Part shown: piece after piece, positions 18,722 through 28,165 of the stretch
Numbering within the stretch: the stretch's first letter is position 1
Layout of the letters: the number at the start of each line of letters is the position of its first letter
Source: an uncultured Erysipelotrichaceae bacterium
GTDB taxonomy: Bacteria > Bacillota_I > Bacilli_A > RFN20 > CAG-826
DNA: 64,000 nucleotides
Direction of reading: 5' to 3'
Assembly: GCA_902800025.1 (NCBI GenBank)
Contig: CADCDA010000007.1
Span: 1-64,000 of the forward strand
Program-made: the position numbers and the translations under genes
The notes under the pieces: generated by a model
The model's database searches: none
What the model was told of the DNA's origin: nothing
The model's input: only the letters and a program-made list of their open reading frames with translations

Positions 18722-20620
18722 ATGGCAGGATTAAAACTCAAACACATTTACAAAGTTTATAGTGGTGGAGTGAGAGCAGTTAACGATTTTAATCTCGATA
18801 TTAAAGACAAATCGTTCGTTGTTTTAGTCGGTCCTTCTGGATGCGGCAAATCCACAACTTTAAGAATGGTTGCTGGACTAGAAAATATTACTTCTGGCCA
18901 ACTCTATATCGATAACAACTTAGTGAATGATGTTGAAAGTAAGAATAGAGACATTGCAATGGTGTTCCAAAGCTATGCGTTATATCCTCATATGACTGTT
19001 TATCAAAATATGGGATTCTCTTTAAAACTTCGTCATGAAAAACCAGCGATTATTAAAGAGAAAGTTTTAAAGGCTGCTGAAATCCTTGAAATCTCTGATT
19101 TACTCGATCGTAAACCAAAAGAACTCTCTGGTGGTCAACGTCAAAGAGTCGCTCTTGGAAGAGCAATCGTTCGTGAACCAAACGTCTTCCTTCTCGATGA
19201 ACCTTTATCAAACCTAGACGCCAAACTTCGTGTTCAAATGAGAACTGAAATTACGAAGTTACACGAAAAATTACAAACGACCTTTATTTATGTTACCCAC
19301 GATCAAACAGAAGCGATGACAATGGGTGACACAATTGTCGTTATGAATAAAGGATTTATTCAACAAGCAGACGCTCCTGTAACATTATTTGAAGATCCAA
19401 CTAACTTATTCGTTGCAACCTTCTTAGGTTCACCTCAAATGAATATCATTGAGTGTGACCTAGTTAAAGAAGGCGATAAATATGGTGTTAAGCTTGAAGG
19501 TGTTGATTCAAACATCGTCTGGCTTAAGAAAAATACCGGAAGACAAATTGAAAATAGTGGTCTAGATTTTGAAAAGAAATATCTCTTTGGTATTAGACCA
19601 GACCACGTTAAAGTTGTTGAAAAAGGTATTCCTGCTCATGTTGAAGCAGTGGAACAGCTCGGTGATGAAACAATTATTTATGCGACAATTGAAAACCATA
19701 AACAACATATTGTTGTTAAGGCTCCATTAACTATCAATATCAATTCTCAAGACGATATTCACTTAGAATTCTTAAAAGAAAGAGTCTATCTCTTTGATAA
19801 AGATAGTGAGTATTCCTTGATTGGTATGCCTTCTTTCAATAAGATTCCTTGCTCCTTAAAAGACAACAAGATTGTCGTTGGAAGTCAAGAAGTTGAATTA
19901 GATGAAGAATATGTATCTCATATCCTTGATCGAGCGTTCAATGAACCAATCTTTATGGCGATTAAACCAGAGCATATCGAATTAGAAGGAAATGAGTCTA
20001 ATCGTGAACTCAAAGCGAAAGTGGAGTTTATTGAAGAGAGAACAAACTATAACATCGTTTATGTTTCTTTAGAAGGTGTAAATCAATACCTTACTTTCCG
20101 TGCTTCTAAAGAAAGAAAATATAACGAAGGAGATAAAGTGTCTGTTTATCTTCCACTTGATAAGACTTATATCTTTGATAAAGACGATGATTCATTATAT
20201 TGCCGTGAAGTCGCTTACAAGAACACCGCTAAGGCGGCTGTAAGTCATGATAAAGATGGTAATGTAGTTATTAGTATTCAAGGCGGAGAAAAGCTCGTTT
20301 ATTCTAAAGAAGAACTTCCAGATGTCGAAGACGGCAATTATGAGTTCGTTTTAAAACAAGATGGATGCCAAGTCGTCTTTAACAAGAAAGTCGCTAAGAA
20401 GATGAAAGAGAAGCCTTTAACTATAGTTAATAAAGGCAAATACCTCACTGTTTCTTGTTATGATGAAGAACCACAACACAAAACTAACACGGTATTCGCT
20501 AAGATTAATGGCTTTAATGAATATGTGACATTCGTAGTGGAAAACAATTTCTCTGTTTACAAGATGCCAAAATTCAAGATTCAAGTTCCTGCAAATGGAT
20601 TTGAACTCAATAAGAAATGA
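18722..20620 (+). CDS. Sugar ABC transporter ATPase with enlarged C-terminal region
   Basis: The N-terminal part is a standard MsmK/UgpC-type ATPase: Walker A GPSGCGKST (37-45), signature LSGGQ (135-139), Walker B VFLLDE (155-160) and switch His193. A regulatory OB/TOBE-like region follows, with GIRPDHVKVVEKG. The protein then continues to 632 residues where relatives stop near 370. The added part contains a second TOBE-like copy (AIKPEHIELEGNE) and a third beta-rich segment. As the last gene of the locus it energises the importer. Whether it serves other importers cannot be told. Confidence 0.9.
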   Translation: MAGLKLKHIYKVYSGGVRAVNDFNLDIKDKSFVVLVGPSGCGKSTTLRMVAGLENITSGQLYIDNNLVNDVESKNRDIAMVFQSYALYPHMTVYQNMGFSLKLRHEKPAIIKEKVLKAAEILEISDLLDRKPKELSGGQRQRVALGRAIVREPNVFLLDEPLSNLDAKLRVQMRTEITKLHEKLQTTFIYVTHDQTEAMTMGDTIVVMNKGFIQQADAPVTLFEDPTNLFVATFLGSPQMNIIECDLVKEGDKYGVKLEGVDSNIVWLKKNTGRQIENSGLDFEKKYLFGIRPDHVKVVEKGIPAHVEAVEQLGDETIIYATIENHKQHIVVKAPLTININSQDDIHLEFLKERVYLFDKDSEYSLIGMPSFNKIPCSLKDNKIVVGSQEVELDEEYVSHILDRAFNEPIFMAIKPEHIELEGNESNRELKAKVEFIEERTNYNIVYVSLEGVNQYLTFRASKERKYNEGDKVSVYLPLDKTYIFDKDDDSLYCREVAYKNTAKAAVSHDKDGNVVISIQGGEKLVYSKEELPDVEDGNYEFVLKQDGCQVVFNKKVAKKMKEKPLTIVNKGKYLTVSCYDEEPQHKTNTVFAKINGFNEYVTFVVENNFSVYKMPKFKIQVPANGFELNKK

Positions 20621-20635
20621 GTATTGTTATGAAAT

Positions 20636-20664
20636 AACCGCTCAGAAGACTGGGCGGTTTTTTT
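20636..20664 (+). terminator. Terminator of the glycan operon
   Basis: A 10-bp stem with one G-T pair (AACCGCTCAG at 20636-20645, CTGGGCGGTT at 20650-20659), a 4-base loop and a run of T. It lies 16 bases after the ATPase stop and separates it from the convergent gene at 20670. Confidence 0.88.
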
Positions 20665-20669
20665 AATTT

Positions 20670-23600
20670 CTAATAAATTGATAAATGTCCTAAATAGAGA
20701 TATGTAGTTTCACTGCTACTAGTCTCAAAGAACAAGGAGATATTATATAGATTTGTCATATTAGCGGTTATTCCAACATAAACCCATTCATTTGAATTGA
20801 TGGAATTTCTTTCATATAACATTTCATAGCTTTGAGGATAGGCATGATCTCCTTCAGTGGTGGATGGCTGAGTGTAGCCGTACACTCTGAATTTTGTATA
20901 GACGCTGCCATTAGGGTTATATAGCCATAAAGAGATACCTTTACAGCTGATACCAGTTCCAGTGCCTAAATCATGTCTTAGAGTGAACCTAGTTTGTCGA
21001 TATGAATTATTTGCGATACGCATACCCATAGAATGTTCGTTTTCTAATAAATATGTATCGTTTGATGTAGTCCAGTCTGACGAACCTACATTAGCGGTCC
21101 AAGATCCAGACATATACCATCTTTGCCACACTGCTGTGCTTTCTGCATTAGAAGAATAATTACAACGGTCAAAATATATTTCTTGGCACTCTATTTCACC
21201 ATTATTTGATAATAACGATGAGAAATTACCATTAATGGCGATATTTGAGATTCTTCCTTCTTCTGGATATATATTTCCTTGAATGATTCCTGGATAGTAT
21301 CCATAAATGTCACTAGTGGTTGTGATTTGGATTGAATTATTATCTTCGTTATATGAATAAGAAGATGTAGTAAGGTTGATTCCATTTATTTTTACGCTTA
21401 CTTTATTAACGCTATCTCCGTGCAAGGTCACCAAGATATTAGCACTTGATGTTCCAAACGCCTCTATACCATTGGCATTGAACTCTAATATTCCATTAGC
21501 AGACATTGTAACTGTGCTTTCTTCTGGTTCGATATAAATATCTTCACTTGTTGGAACATATATACGTAGAGCATTCATATAATTGATCGCATTTTGATTA
21601 ACAGATTCTGTTATTGTTTTAGAAACGTTAAAAGTTCTTCTACTTAATCCTTCCCAGAAAGAATTGCCTATTTTTGTTATTTGTGATGAGACATTACCTG
21701 GACGAGTATTTGTTCCATATTCTTTCCAGCAATCACTTCTCCATTGATATCCAGAGTCAATGACGATAAGGGTGTTTTTTGGCAAGTCATTGTTTTTTGA
21801 ATAGAAAGGAATAGAACAGACAAATCTTTTAGCGGTGCTATCGACGTAACTATTAGTCAAATCAGAATAGGAATCGCATTTATAAAAACCATAAATTGGG
21901 TTGAGTTCAATTCTTTGATAACTATCAATATTGTAATTGCTACCCGCTAAAAGGGATTTATCTTGTAAATATTTATCGTTTATACCTTTGACTTTGACGT
22001 TAGATTGATATTCGTTAGGAACAAAAATATGGAAGGCGTTAAATACTTGATCGTATTGTCCCACTAGTGATGATTTTCCAGATTTAAATATATTGAAAGC
22101 GCGATAGAGGTATCCATTCCAGAAATTGTTATCGATTTCAATGACGTTTTGATATGTTTCATCTGGTCTACTATATTGAGTAGAGTCATTAATCCACGCT
22201 TCTGGCCTAATTCCAAATCCTTCATCAACGAACACTAAAGAACCAACAGGTAAAGTGGTGGATGTGAATCTTTCGGTAGTTACATATCTATTAGAGGTGT
22301 CTTTTACATGTCCTTGGCGGATATTGTAATTTGCTCCATCGGTGGAATTCCAATATGAACAACCCACTAACCCAGTATCAATTTCAACATAGTTAGTTAA
22401 GTCATATTTTGATGCTTCTTTAGTTGTGTAGACACTGTTAGTTATTGATAGTGGTGATTTATAAGCGTTTTGAACTGATTCAATAACAACATTTCTGTAA
22501 GAATTATTTGCTTCATTAGGAATAAATTGGCAAGGACTCATATTTAAGTCGATGTCAAAGAGGTTACTAATATAATTAACAGACAAAAGATATCTTCCAT
22601 GAACAAGAGACATGTGTTTTCCGTCTAAAGAGAAAGTATCTTTCATATATGACGTTCTCATATTTTGAACAGCGGTTCCCGCTGGAATCATTTGATTAAA
22701 TATTCCTAGTGGTTCAACTTCTTGTTCATAACAATCGATAATCGCGTCATACATTGCGAGTTGATCATTGTTAAAAAACGCAAAATAATCATAGTAGTCT
22801 TGATAGTCGTGATCATACGCCCATGTTTGATACCACACGAGCTTTGGACTATTGGGTATTCTATCTTTTACTTCGTCAACAAAGTTAGTGAGGTTTGAAT
22901 ATGAATCATGTCTACCAACTTGTGCAGACGCTTGTTGAAAAGAAATAACGTCCCAAGTTCTATAGTTAATAATTTCGTTTAGTGTTTTATTGTCACGATA
23001 ATCCCATATATTTCCATTCATGCTACGCATTGAATACGAGTTTTTATCTTGGATTAGATTGTTATAGTGCATATTAATCGTGCAACTTGCTATATAGGAG
23101 TTATAGATTTCAATGTTGATTCCATAGGAAGAGGCCACTCTTTGAGCGTAATAGACTGTATCATCCGCAAAAGAGTTACCAATCATTAATATCTTAAGGT
23201 TTTGTAAAGGATATGAAGAGGTGGCACAAGTATATTCAATTACTAAGTTATTGATATTTACTGTATCGTTTGAATTATTTTTAATATAAAAATATGTAGG
23301 TCTATCATCTAATTCATAAGTGACATTAGCTTCTAGTGTCTTTTCATGAGAATAAATGATTTGTTCGTTATTGATTGTATATCCATAGTGTAGCGAAAGA
23401 GTGTTACTCTCTCCACTTTCATATCTTATAGATTTAATCCCATTTAATTTGTTTTTGTATATATCGTTTGTGAGAGGGTTATAAAAATATCCTCCAGGTA
23501 GAACAGATTGCCATCCATCGTTATAAACAACTACATTTGAAGAATTAATAGTCAATTCATTATTATTGGTTGTCCTAATAGTAGATGATTCCTCGCTATA

Positions 23601-23771
23601 AGTTCCTGTATGACTAGAGATTTTATTAAACGAAGAAAACACCAAGGAATAAGGATTAACTTCGTTAGCGACCATTCTTAAAGAATCTAGTGAAGATGAA
23701 AATACCGCTGTTAAAACTGCAGAAGTAGAGAAAATCGCTGCCACAAACGGAACAATATATTTAGTTTTCAT
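20670..23771 (-). CDS. Large secreted protein with DUF4886 (SGNH-like) domain
   Basis: A 1033-residue secreted protein with an N-terminal signal peptide and no lipobox. An N-terminal beta module (to about 185) precedes a DUF4886 domain (about 190-400) with ILMIGNSFADD (Ser200), FQQASAQ, WYQTWAY and SLDGKH (Asp383, His386), a plausible SGNH catalytic set. Two homologous segments follow, both containing a GSLVFVDEG/NTLIVIDSG strand and an NNFWNG/NSFWEG strand, then a C-terminal CBM11-like module. The ATG at 23771 is preferred over an upstream TTG; neither has a good ribosome site. DUF4886 enzymes are little studied, so an esterase role is inference. Confidence 0.8.
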   Translation of the reverse strand: MKTKYIVPFVAAIFSTSAVLTAVFSSSLDSLRMVANEVNPYSLVFSSFNKISSHTGTYSEESSTIRTTNNNELTINSSNVVVYNDGWQSVLPGGYFYNPLTNDIYKNKLNGIKSIRYESGESNTLSLHYGYTINNEQIIYSHEKTLEANVTYELDDRPTYFYIKNNSNDTVNINNLVIEYTCATSSYPLQNLKILMIGNSFADDTVYYAQRVASSYGINIEIYNSYIASCTINMHYNNLIQDKNSYSMRSMNGNIWDYRDNKTLNEIINYRTWDVISFQQASAQVGRHDSYSNLTNFVDEVKDRIPNSPKLVWYQTWAYDHDYQDYYDYFAFFNNDQLAMYDAIIDCYEQEVEPLGIFNQMIPAGTAVQNMRTSYMKDTFSLDGKHMSLVHGRYLLSVNYISNLFDIDLNMSPCQFIPNEANNSYRNVVIESVQNAYKSPLSITNSVYTTKEASKYDLTNYVEIDTGLVGCSYWNSTDGANYNIRQGHVKDTSNRYVTTERFTSTTLPVGSLVFVDEGFGIRPEAWINDSTQYSRPDETYQNVIEIDNNFWNGYLYRAFNIFKSGKSSLVGQYDQVFNAFHIFVPNEYQSNVKVKGINDKYLQDKSLLAGSNYNIDSYQRIELNPIYGFYKCDSYSDLTNSYVDSTAKRFVCSIPFYSKNNDLPKNTLIVIDSGYQWRSDCWKEYGTNTRPGNVSSQITKIGNSFWEGLSRRTFNVSKTITESVNQNAINYMNALRIYVPTSEDIYIEPEESTVTMSANGILEFNANGIEAFGTSSANILVTLHGDSVNKVSVKINGINLTTSSYSYNEDNNSIQITTTSDIYGYYPGIIQGNIYPEEGRISNIAINGNFSSLLSNNGEIECQEIYFDRCNYSSNAESTAVWQRWYMSGSWTANVGSSDWTTSNDTYLLENEHSMGMRIANNSYRQTRFTLRHDLGTGTGISCKGISLWLYNPNGSVYTKFRVYGYTQPSTTEGDHAYPQSYEMLYERNSINSNEWVYVGITANMTNLYNISLFFETSSSETTYLYLGHLSIY

Positions 23772-24081
23772 AATATTATTAAGATACAAAAAGGGCTCTT
23801 TTTCAAGAATTCAATTGATTTGTTCTCAAGCTTGTTTAGCGTAGTTTATTATTGCGTTTTTTATTACGCTGTATAGTAAAAATCATTAAAATCAGCCAAG
23901 AATAATAGCGATAAAACATTTAGATTTGTTTACTATTTGCGTCATTTGTTTACTGATTGTTTACTAAAATTGGCCGTTGTTGACTAAATATAGAGTAGTT
24001 TTTCCTATTTTATAGGTAAAATGAAATTAACAAAGAACTTTTATTGTTTTTGAGAAAACTTTTTTAAGTGGAGGTCATTTT
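23772..24081. promoter_or_regulatory. Divergent regulatory gap between two secreted-protein genes
   Basis: This 310-base gap contains no gene. Three direct copies of TGTTTACT lie at 23927-23934, 23947-23954 and 23958-23965, spaced 20 and 11 bases, roughly two and one helical turns. They are followed by TTGACT at 23980-23985, although no good -10 stands 17 bases on. Inverted GCGT/ACGC elements lie at 23854-23869, closer to the minus-strand gene. The motif matches the half-site of the operator cluster at 2503-2570, so common control with the glycan locus is plausible. Confidence 0.5.
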
Positions 24082-26376
24082 ATGAAACAAAAGAAAGTAT
24101 TCTTGGCTCTCTCAACGTTTGCTTTGGCAATTGCTGGTTTTGGTGCTGCTGTTCTCAACCATGCTAATTCCAAAGATTTGTTAAAAACAAGAGCAGACCT
24201 GACTTACACATTGAATGTCGATGGTACTTCATTTGCTGGATCAGGTTTAACAACAACATACCAACAAAATGTTGTTCATGATTTTGGTGAAAATAGGCCG
24301 GTTTTGAATTATTTCTTAGCCAAATTAGACAACGACAATAACTTGGTTTTGGCCCCAGCAGGTAGATTATTTAACTATAAACAATCTGCAACATACAAAG
24401 GCCGTATCACGAACATGATATCCTTAACCATTAATTATTCTGGTGGAGCATTATATGTTCAAGAAGGAATTGGTGGAAGTGAAACACAATATGGCAAGAA
24501 AGTAGCTGTTACTTCTGGTACACCAGTTGAATTTGCTTCTCAACCAAACTTTATAATGGTTTCCAATTCCAGAGCGGAAACAACCATTACAAGCATGAGT
24601 ATTTTATATTCATGTAGTGAAGCTGGATACACAATTAATAGACTCGGCGAAAAATACAATGGTAAAGCCGCCGATGGAAACGTTTATACAATTATTAGAA
24701 GTGGAAACAACGTTTCTGTTAATGATGGTGCTATGACTGGAACAATCGCAGTTGATGAAAACGGCAATTTTACAATGACATTAGCGAGTGGCGCTGTTAT
24801 TTATTCTGGAAAAATTTCAAGCGATTATCACACCCTTACATTTACTGATAAGAGTGGTGCTGGTGCAGGGTCCGCTCCTACAATTACTGAAATGAATAGA
24901 GTTTATATCATGGATGATTTTGAAAGCTATTCACAAAGAGGAACAGGCTATACCGCAGAACAAACGTCTGCATTTATCGCAAGTGATTTAAGAGCTGCAT
25001 ATTATGTTGACGCAGGTTCCGGTAGTGGTGCTACTTGGGTAAGTGGTTCTGGTTTTAAAATTCCAAGTACATCAAACTACTTAAATATTAGTACATCTGG
25101 TACTTGCCCTGTTCATGGTGGAAACCAAGCAATGCTTCTTCAAGGTCAAAAAGCCGGATGGGTCAGAGCGTGGTCTAGCGAAGTCTTTAACCAAAATCAA
25201 CACTATAATTTTGGAAGAGGAAACAAATTATCCTTCTGGGTTCATAGCGCTAGAAACAACCCTAATGGAACTGGAATTAACGCAAGCAATGTTACAATTA
25301 GAGCGCAAGTTTATTATCAAAACTTTGTTTTAACAGATAGCACAAGAAATTCCACCGCATATGGTACTGGAACAAAAGATTTCACAATCAACACAGATAC
25401 TGGCTGGAACGAATGCATCATTAATCTTGATCCAACAAAAACGGTTTACGCAATTAATATTATGATTAATAATTCTGGCATATCCTCTGATTACGTCTTT
25501 ATGCCAATCGATGATATTACTATTTATACCGAACCTGTTTATGAACCAACAAAGAAATATGATGAAACCGCAACACAGTTCACAAAATCTTATCATGGAT
25601 CAGTTGTGATGTCCGTTTTGGGGCAAAGCAAAACCTTTACAGTTAAAGTAGGCTTGGGCGCAAACGGATACGTCTATGCTTATGCTGGAGAAGACATGGA
25701 ACCAACAGACTATGTTATTAATGGCAGCCAAATTACAATTCATACATCTGGTTCATATAGTGGAAAGACATTTGGTGATTGGGTTGGTACTTTAAGTAAT
25801 AACAACAATACAATCACAATTAACAAAGGTGACATTTCTGGTTCAATTACAGAGTATATATCAAGTAGTTCAATCACGCTGACTGCAGATACAGCGTTTA
25901 TCACCGGTAGTGAAAACATTGCTACATTAAGAAGTTATGTCACTAGACAAACCGGATCCGAATGGACAGACTATGTTGCTGAAGATAAGTTTACTTTCAC
26001 AGATGATTATTATATGGAAGGAAGCAACGCTTTAAGAGTCAAACCACAAAGCGATGTCAGACAAAGACTTATCGTCAATCCAACTGTTGCTGAAAGCATG
26101 GGCGCTTCATTTGATTCCGTTGCCTTCTGGTTCTATGCGCCAGCAGGAGTGGATTACTACATCTCAATCTACACTTATAAAGATTACACACCATCTTCAG
26201 CAACTGGAAGATATGCACAACAATGGGAAGCAACTTACGACGGATCAGCAGAACAAGCTGGATGGCACTACATCAATATGGGCTTGAATTCCGCTAATGG
26301 ATACGGAAAGAACTTCAGTATTTTCATTGGTGCTAATGCTAACCCAACAATCCTTGACTACGTTACATATTTCTAA
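24082..26376 (+). CDS. Secreted surface protein with CBM11-like modules
   Basis: A 764-residue protein with a signal peptide (hydrophobic core about 6-25) and no lipobox. An N-terminal beta module ends in the strand MSILYSC, like related strands in the proteins at 20670 and 37472. A CBM11-like unit starts at IMDDFESYSQRGTGY, close to the motif in the lipoprotein at 2628. A small beta domain (KSYHGSVVMSV) and a second CBM11-like unit end the protein. No catalytic site is seen. The ribosome site GGAGG precedes the ATG. It probably binds glycan at the cell surface; anchoring is unclear because no sorting motif is present. Confidence 0.75.
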   Translation: MKQKKVFLALSTFALAIAGFGAAVLNHANSKDLLKTRADLTYTLNVDGTSFAGSGLTTTYQQNVVHDFGENRPVLNYFLAKLDNDNNLVLAPAGRLFNYKQSATYKGRITNMISLTINYSGGALYVQEGIGGSETQYGKKVAVTSGTPVEFASQPNFIMVSNSRAETTITSMSILYSCSEAGYTINRLGEKYNGKAADGNVYTIIRSGNNVSVNDGAMTGTIAVDENGNFTMTLASGAVIYSGKISSDYHTLTFTDKSGAGAGSAPTITEMNRVYIMDDFESYSQRGTGYTAEQTSAFIASDLRAAYYVDAGSGSGATWVSGSGFKIPSTSNYLNISTSGTCPVHGGNQAMLLQGQKAGWVRAWSSEVFNQNQHYNFGRGNKLSFWVHSARNNPNGTGINASNVTIRAQVYYQNFVLTDSTRNSTAYGTGTKDFTINTDTGWNECIINLDPTKTVYAINIMINNSGISSDYVFMPIDDITIYTEPVYEPTKKYDETATQFTKSYHGSVVMSVLGQSKTFTVKVGLGANGYVYAYAGEDMEPTDYVINGSQITIHTSGSYSGKTFGDWVGTLSNNNNTITINKGDISGSITEYISSSSITLTADTAFITGSENIATLRSYVTRQTGSEWTDYVAEDKFTFTDDYYMEGSNALRVKPQSDVRQRLIVNPTVAESMGASFDSVAFWFYAPAGVDYYISIYTYKDYTPSSATGRYAQQWEATYDGSAEQAGWHYINMGLNSANGYGKNFSIFIGANANPTILDYVTYF

Positions 26377-26433
26377 TATCTAGTAGACAAACATAAAAAC
26401 AAGGCGGTATATCTTAAAGAACCTAAAAACACA

Positions 26434-26468
26434 AAGACCTACTTGCGTAAAGCGGTAGGTCTTTTCTT
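26434..26468 (+). terminator. Terminator, short copy of a repeated element
   Basis: A 9-bp stem (AAGACCTAC at 26434-26442, GTAGGTCTT at 26455-26463) with a 12-base loop and a T-rich tail. The two halves of this element recur at 28166-28268, where 66 bases are inserted in the loop. Confidence 0.85.
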
Positions 26469-26512
26469 TTGGGCTCTTTAAAAATTTGTGTTGTTTATTA
26501 TAATAAAAATTC

Positions 26513-26541
26513 TTGAAAATAGGGGATATATACCATATAAT
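26513..26541 (+). promoter_or_regulatory. Strong sigma-A-type promoter
   Basis: TTGAAA (26513-26518), a 17-base spacer and perfect TATAAT (26536-26541). A second TATAAT overlaps its last base. Transcription should start about 14 bases before the ATG at 26562, leaving a very short leader. Confidence 0.7.
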
Positions 26542-26561
26542 ATAATTAGGAATAAGTTAGT

Positions 26562-27017
26562 ATGAAAAAGGCAATTAAACTAATTCTTAAAGAAAAAACA
26601 ACATTTGATCTTTATTTTTTGGATGGCGCCGTGAAGAGGTATGACATTTTATCTCTTGCTGATAAATTTCCACAACTCAACGCATTGAAAGACAGAGATT
26701 TGTTTTTAAAGGGAAGTCTTATAGGGTGGTCTGGAGTCCAGTGGAATGATGATTTAGACATTTCATCAGAAACTGTGTATGAATGTGGCATTAATGTTAC
26801 CAATGAATACGATGATGTTGAAAACGTTGTTATTGGATACAAAATCAAACAACGGAGAATTGGGATGAAATTATCCCAAGAAGAACTAGCTGATAAAGTT
26901 GGCATTGATCAGTCAGATTTGTCAAAAATTGAAAAGGGGATTGCCAACCCATCAGTGAAAATGCTTGCTAGAATTGTTAGTGGATTATCCGCTAAAATTT
27001 CTATCAATATCGAATAA
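26562..27017 (+). CDS. DUF2442-like domain fused to XRE helix-turn-helix
   Basis: A 151-residue protein. Residues 5-80 resemble DUF2442 (a small domain often paired with a DUF4160 partner in toxin-antitoxin-like loci), and residues 92-150 form an XRE/Cro helix-turn-helix (LSQEELADKVGIDQSDLSKIEKG). It probably binds DNA and may control itself and the next gene. No DUF4160 partner is nearby. The AGGA ribosome site is 10 bases before the start. Confidence 0.78.
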   Translation: MKKAIKLILKEKTTFDLYFLDGAVKRYDILSLADKFPQLNALKDRDLFLKGSLIGWSGVQWNDDLDISSETVYECGINVTNEYDDVENVVIGYKIKQRRIGMKLSQEELADKVGIDQSDLSKIEKGIANPSVKMLARIVSGLSAKISINIE

Positions 27018-27037
27018 TTATTAAGGAGAGAAAAACC

Positions 27038-28141
27038 ATGATTAGAGGAATTTTGTTCACATTATTTATTATTTTAACTATCATTTCTGTTGCCTTGTTG
27101 GGAATCCAACTTTATAAAGTTTATAAAAGAGGAGAAAAGAAGAGTAAAACAGGTGTTTTTGCAGCAGTGTCGGTTGCTTTGTTGACATTAACAATTATGA
27201 TTCCTGGAAGCTTCCATCAAGTTAACACTGGCACTATTGCGGTTGTCAGACATTTAGGAAAAATTGAAAAGATTAGACAACCTGGTACATATTTTGATTT
27301 CTATATGACTAATTCATATGAAATTTACGACACAAAGGTTCAACAAGATAAGATTGTGACATCTGCGTATTCCAAAGATGGACAAACAATGGAATTAGAA
27401 GTTTTCTTACAATATCAAATTCAAACAGAGAACGTTCTTAAAATTGCTACCGAATATGGCAATTTAGAAGCATTACAAGCACGTATTGAAACAGTCACTA
27501 TTGAAAAGACCAAAGCAGTTATGAGCAGTGCCGAAGCGATGACAATCATTCAAAATCGTTCTACATATAGTACAAATGTTTCTTCTAACGTTAGAGAAGG
27601 GATCAGCGAAGACTATTATGTCAATGTCAAAGACGTCGTTCTAACTAACATCGATTTTACTAACGAATTTGAAAAAGCAGTTGAAGACAAAGTTATTGCT
27701 GAGCAAGAAAAACAAGCCGCAATTACAAGAGCAGAAGCAGAACTTGAAGTAGCAAAACTTGAAGCCCAAAAGAAGATTGAAGAAGCTCGTGGTGATGCTG
27801 AAGCACAAAAAATCTTAGCGCAAGCAAGCGCTGAAGCTGCAACTTATAAAATCATTGAGTTAGCGAGAGTCATTGGGTATAACGTTTCTGAAACATATTT
27901 ATATTCTGTTGATGGAGTTGAAACCGAGTTCAATACAAAACAAGCAGAAACAGAAACCACGATTTATTTAGGGACAAAGTATGTCATTGATACAATAAGT
28001 GGTCCAGGAATTGATCAATTTAAGACTTTGGTTGAAGATTATCTTGAATACCTTGCTTATCTAGAAAAATGGAATGGCGAGTTGCCTGATGTTGTTGCTG
28101 GCGATGACGCAATTTCTATCATTGTTCCAAATAACCCATAA
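27038..28141 (+). CDS. SPFH/Band 7 (prohibitin-like) membrane protein
   Basis: A 367-residue protein with two N-terminal hydrophobic helices (about 4-27 and 41-58), an SPFH domain (about 60-230) and a long charged helix rich in Glu, Ala and Lys (about 225-285), the usual oligomerisation coiled coil. SPFH proteins scaffold membrane microdomains and often work with membrane proteases or in stress responses. It has an AAGGAG ribosome site 20 bases after the HTH gene, so they form an operon. No NfeD or FtsH partner is adjacent. Confidence 0.88.
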   Translation: MIRGILFTLFIILTIISVALLGIQLYKVYKRGEKKSKTGVFAAVSVALLTLTIMIPGSFHQVNTGTIAVVRHLGKIEKIRQPGTYFDFYMTNSYEIYDTKVQQDKIVTSAYSKDGQTMELEVFLQYQIQTENVLKIATEYGNLEALQARIETVTIEKTKAVMSSAEAMTIIQNRSTYSTNVSSNVREGISEDYYVNVKDVVLTNIDFTNEFEKAVEDKVIAEQEKQAAITRAEAELEVAKLEAQKKIEEARGDAEAQKILAQASAEAATYKIIELARVIGYNVSETYLYSVDGVETEFNTKQAETETTIYLGTKYVIDTISGPGIDQFKTLVEDYLEYLAYLEKWNGELPDVVAGDDAISIIVPNNP

Positions 28142-28165
28142 TTATATAGGGCCTATGAATAAAAG

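Noticed and set aside
17877-20620. Mycoplasma-type code with TGA as tryptophan
   Set aside because: TGA ends well-defined genes at natural positions and tryptophans of conserved motifs are all TGG.
23980-24022. TTGACT at 23980 as -35 of the gene at 24082
   Set aside because: No acceptable -10 lies 16-18 bases downstream; TAAAAT at 24017 is too far.
26562-27017. Toxin-antitoxin pair with the SPFH gene
   Set aside because: DUF2442 proteins usually pair with a small DUF4160 protein; none is present and SPFH proteins are not toxins.
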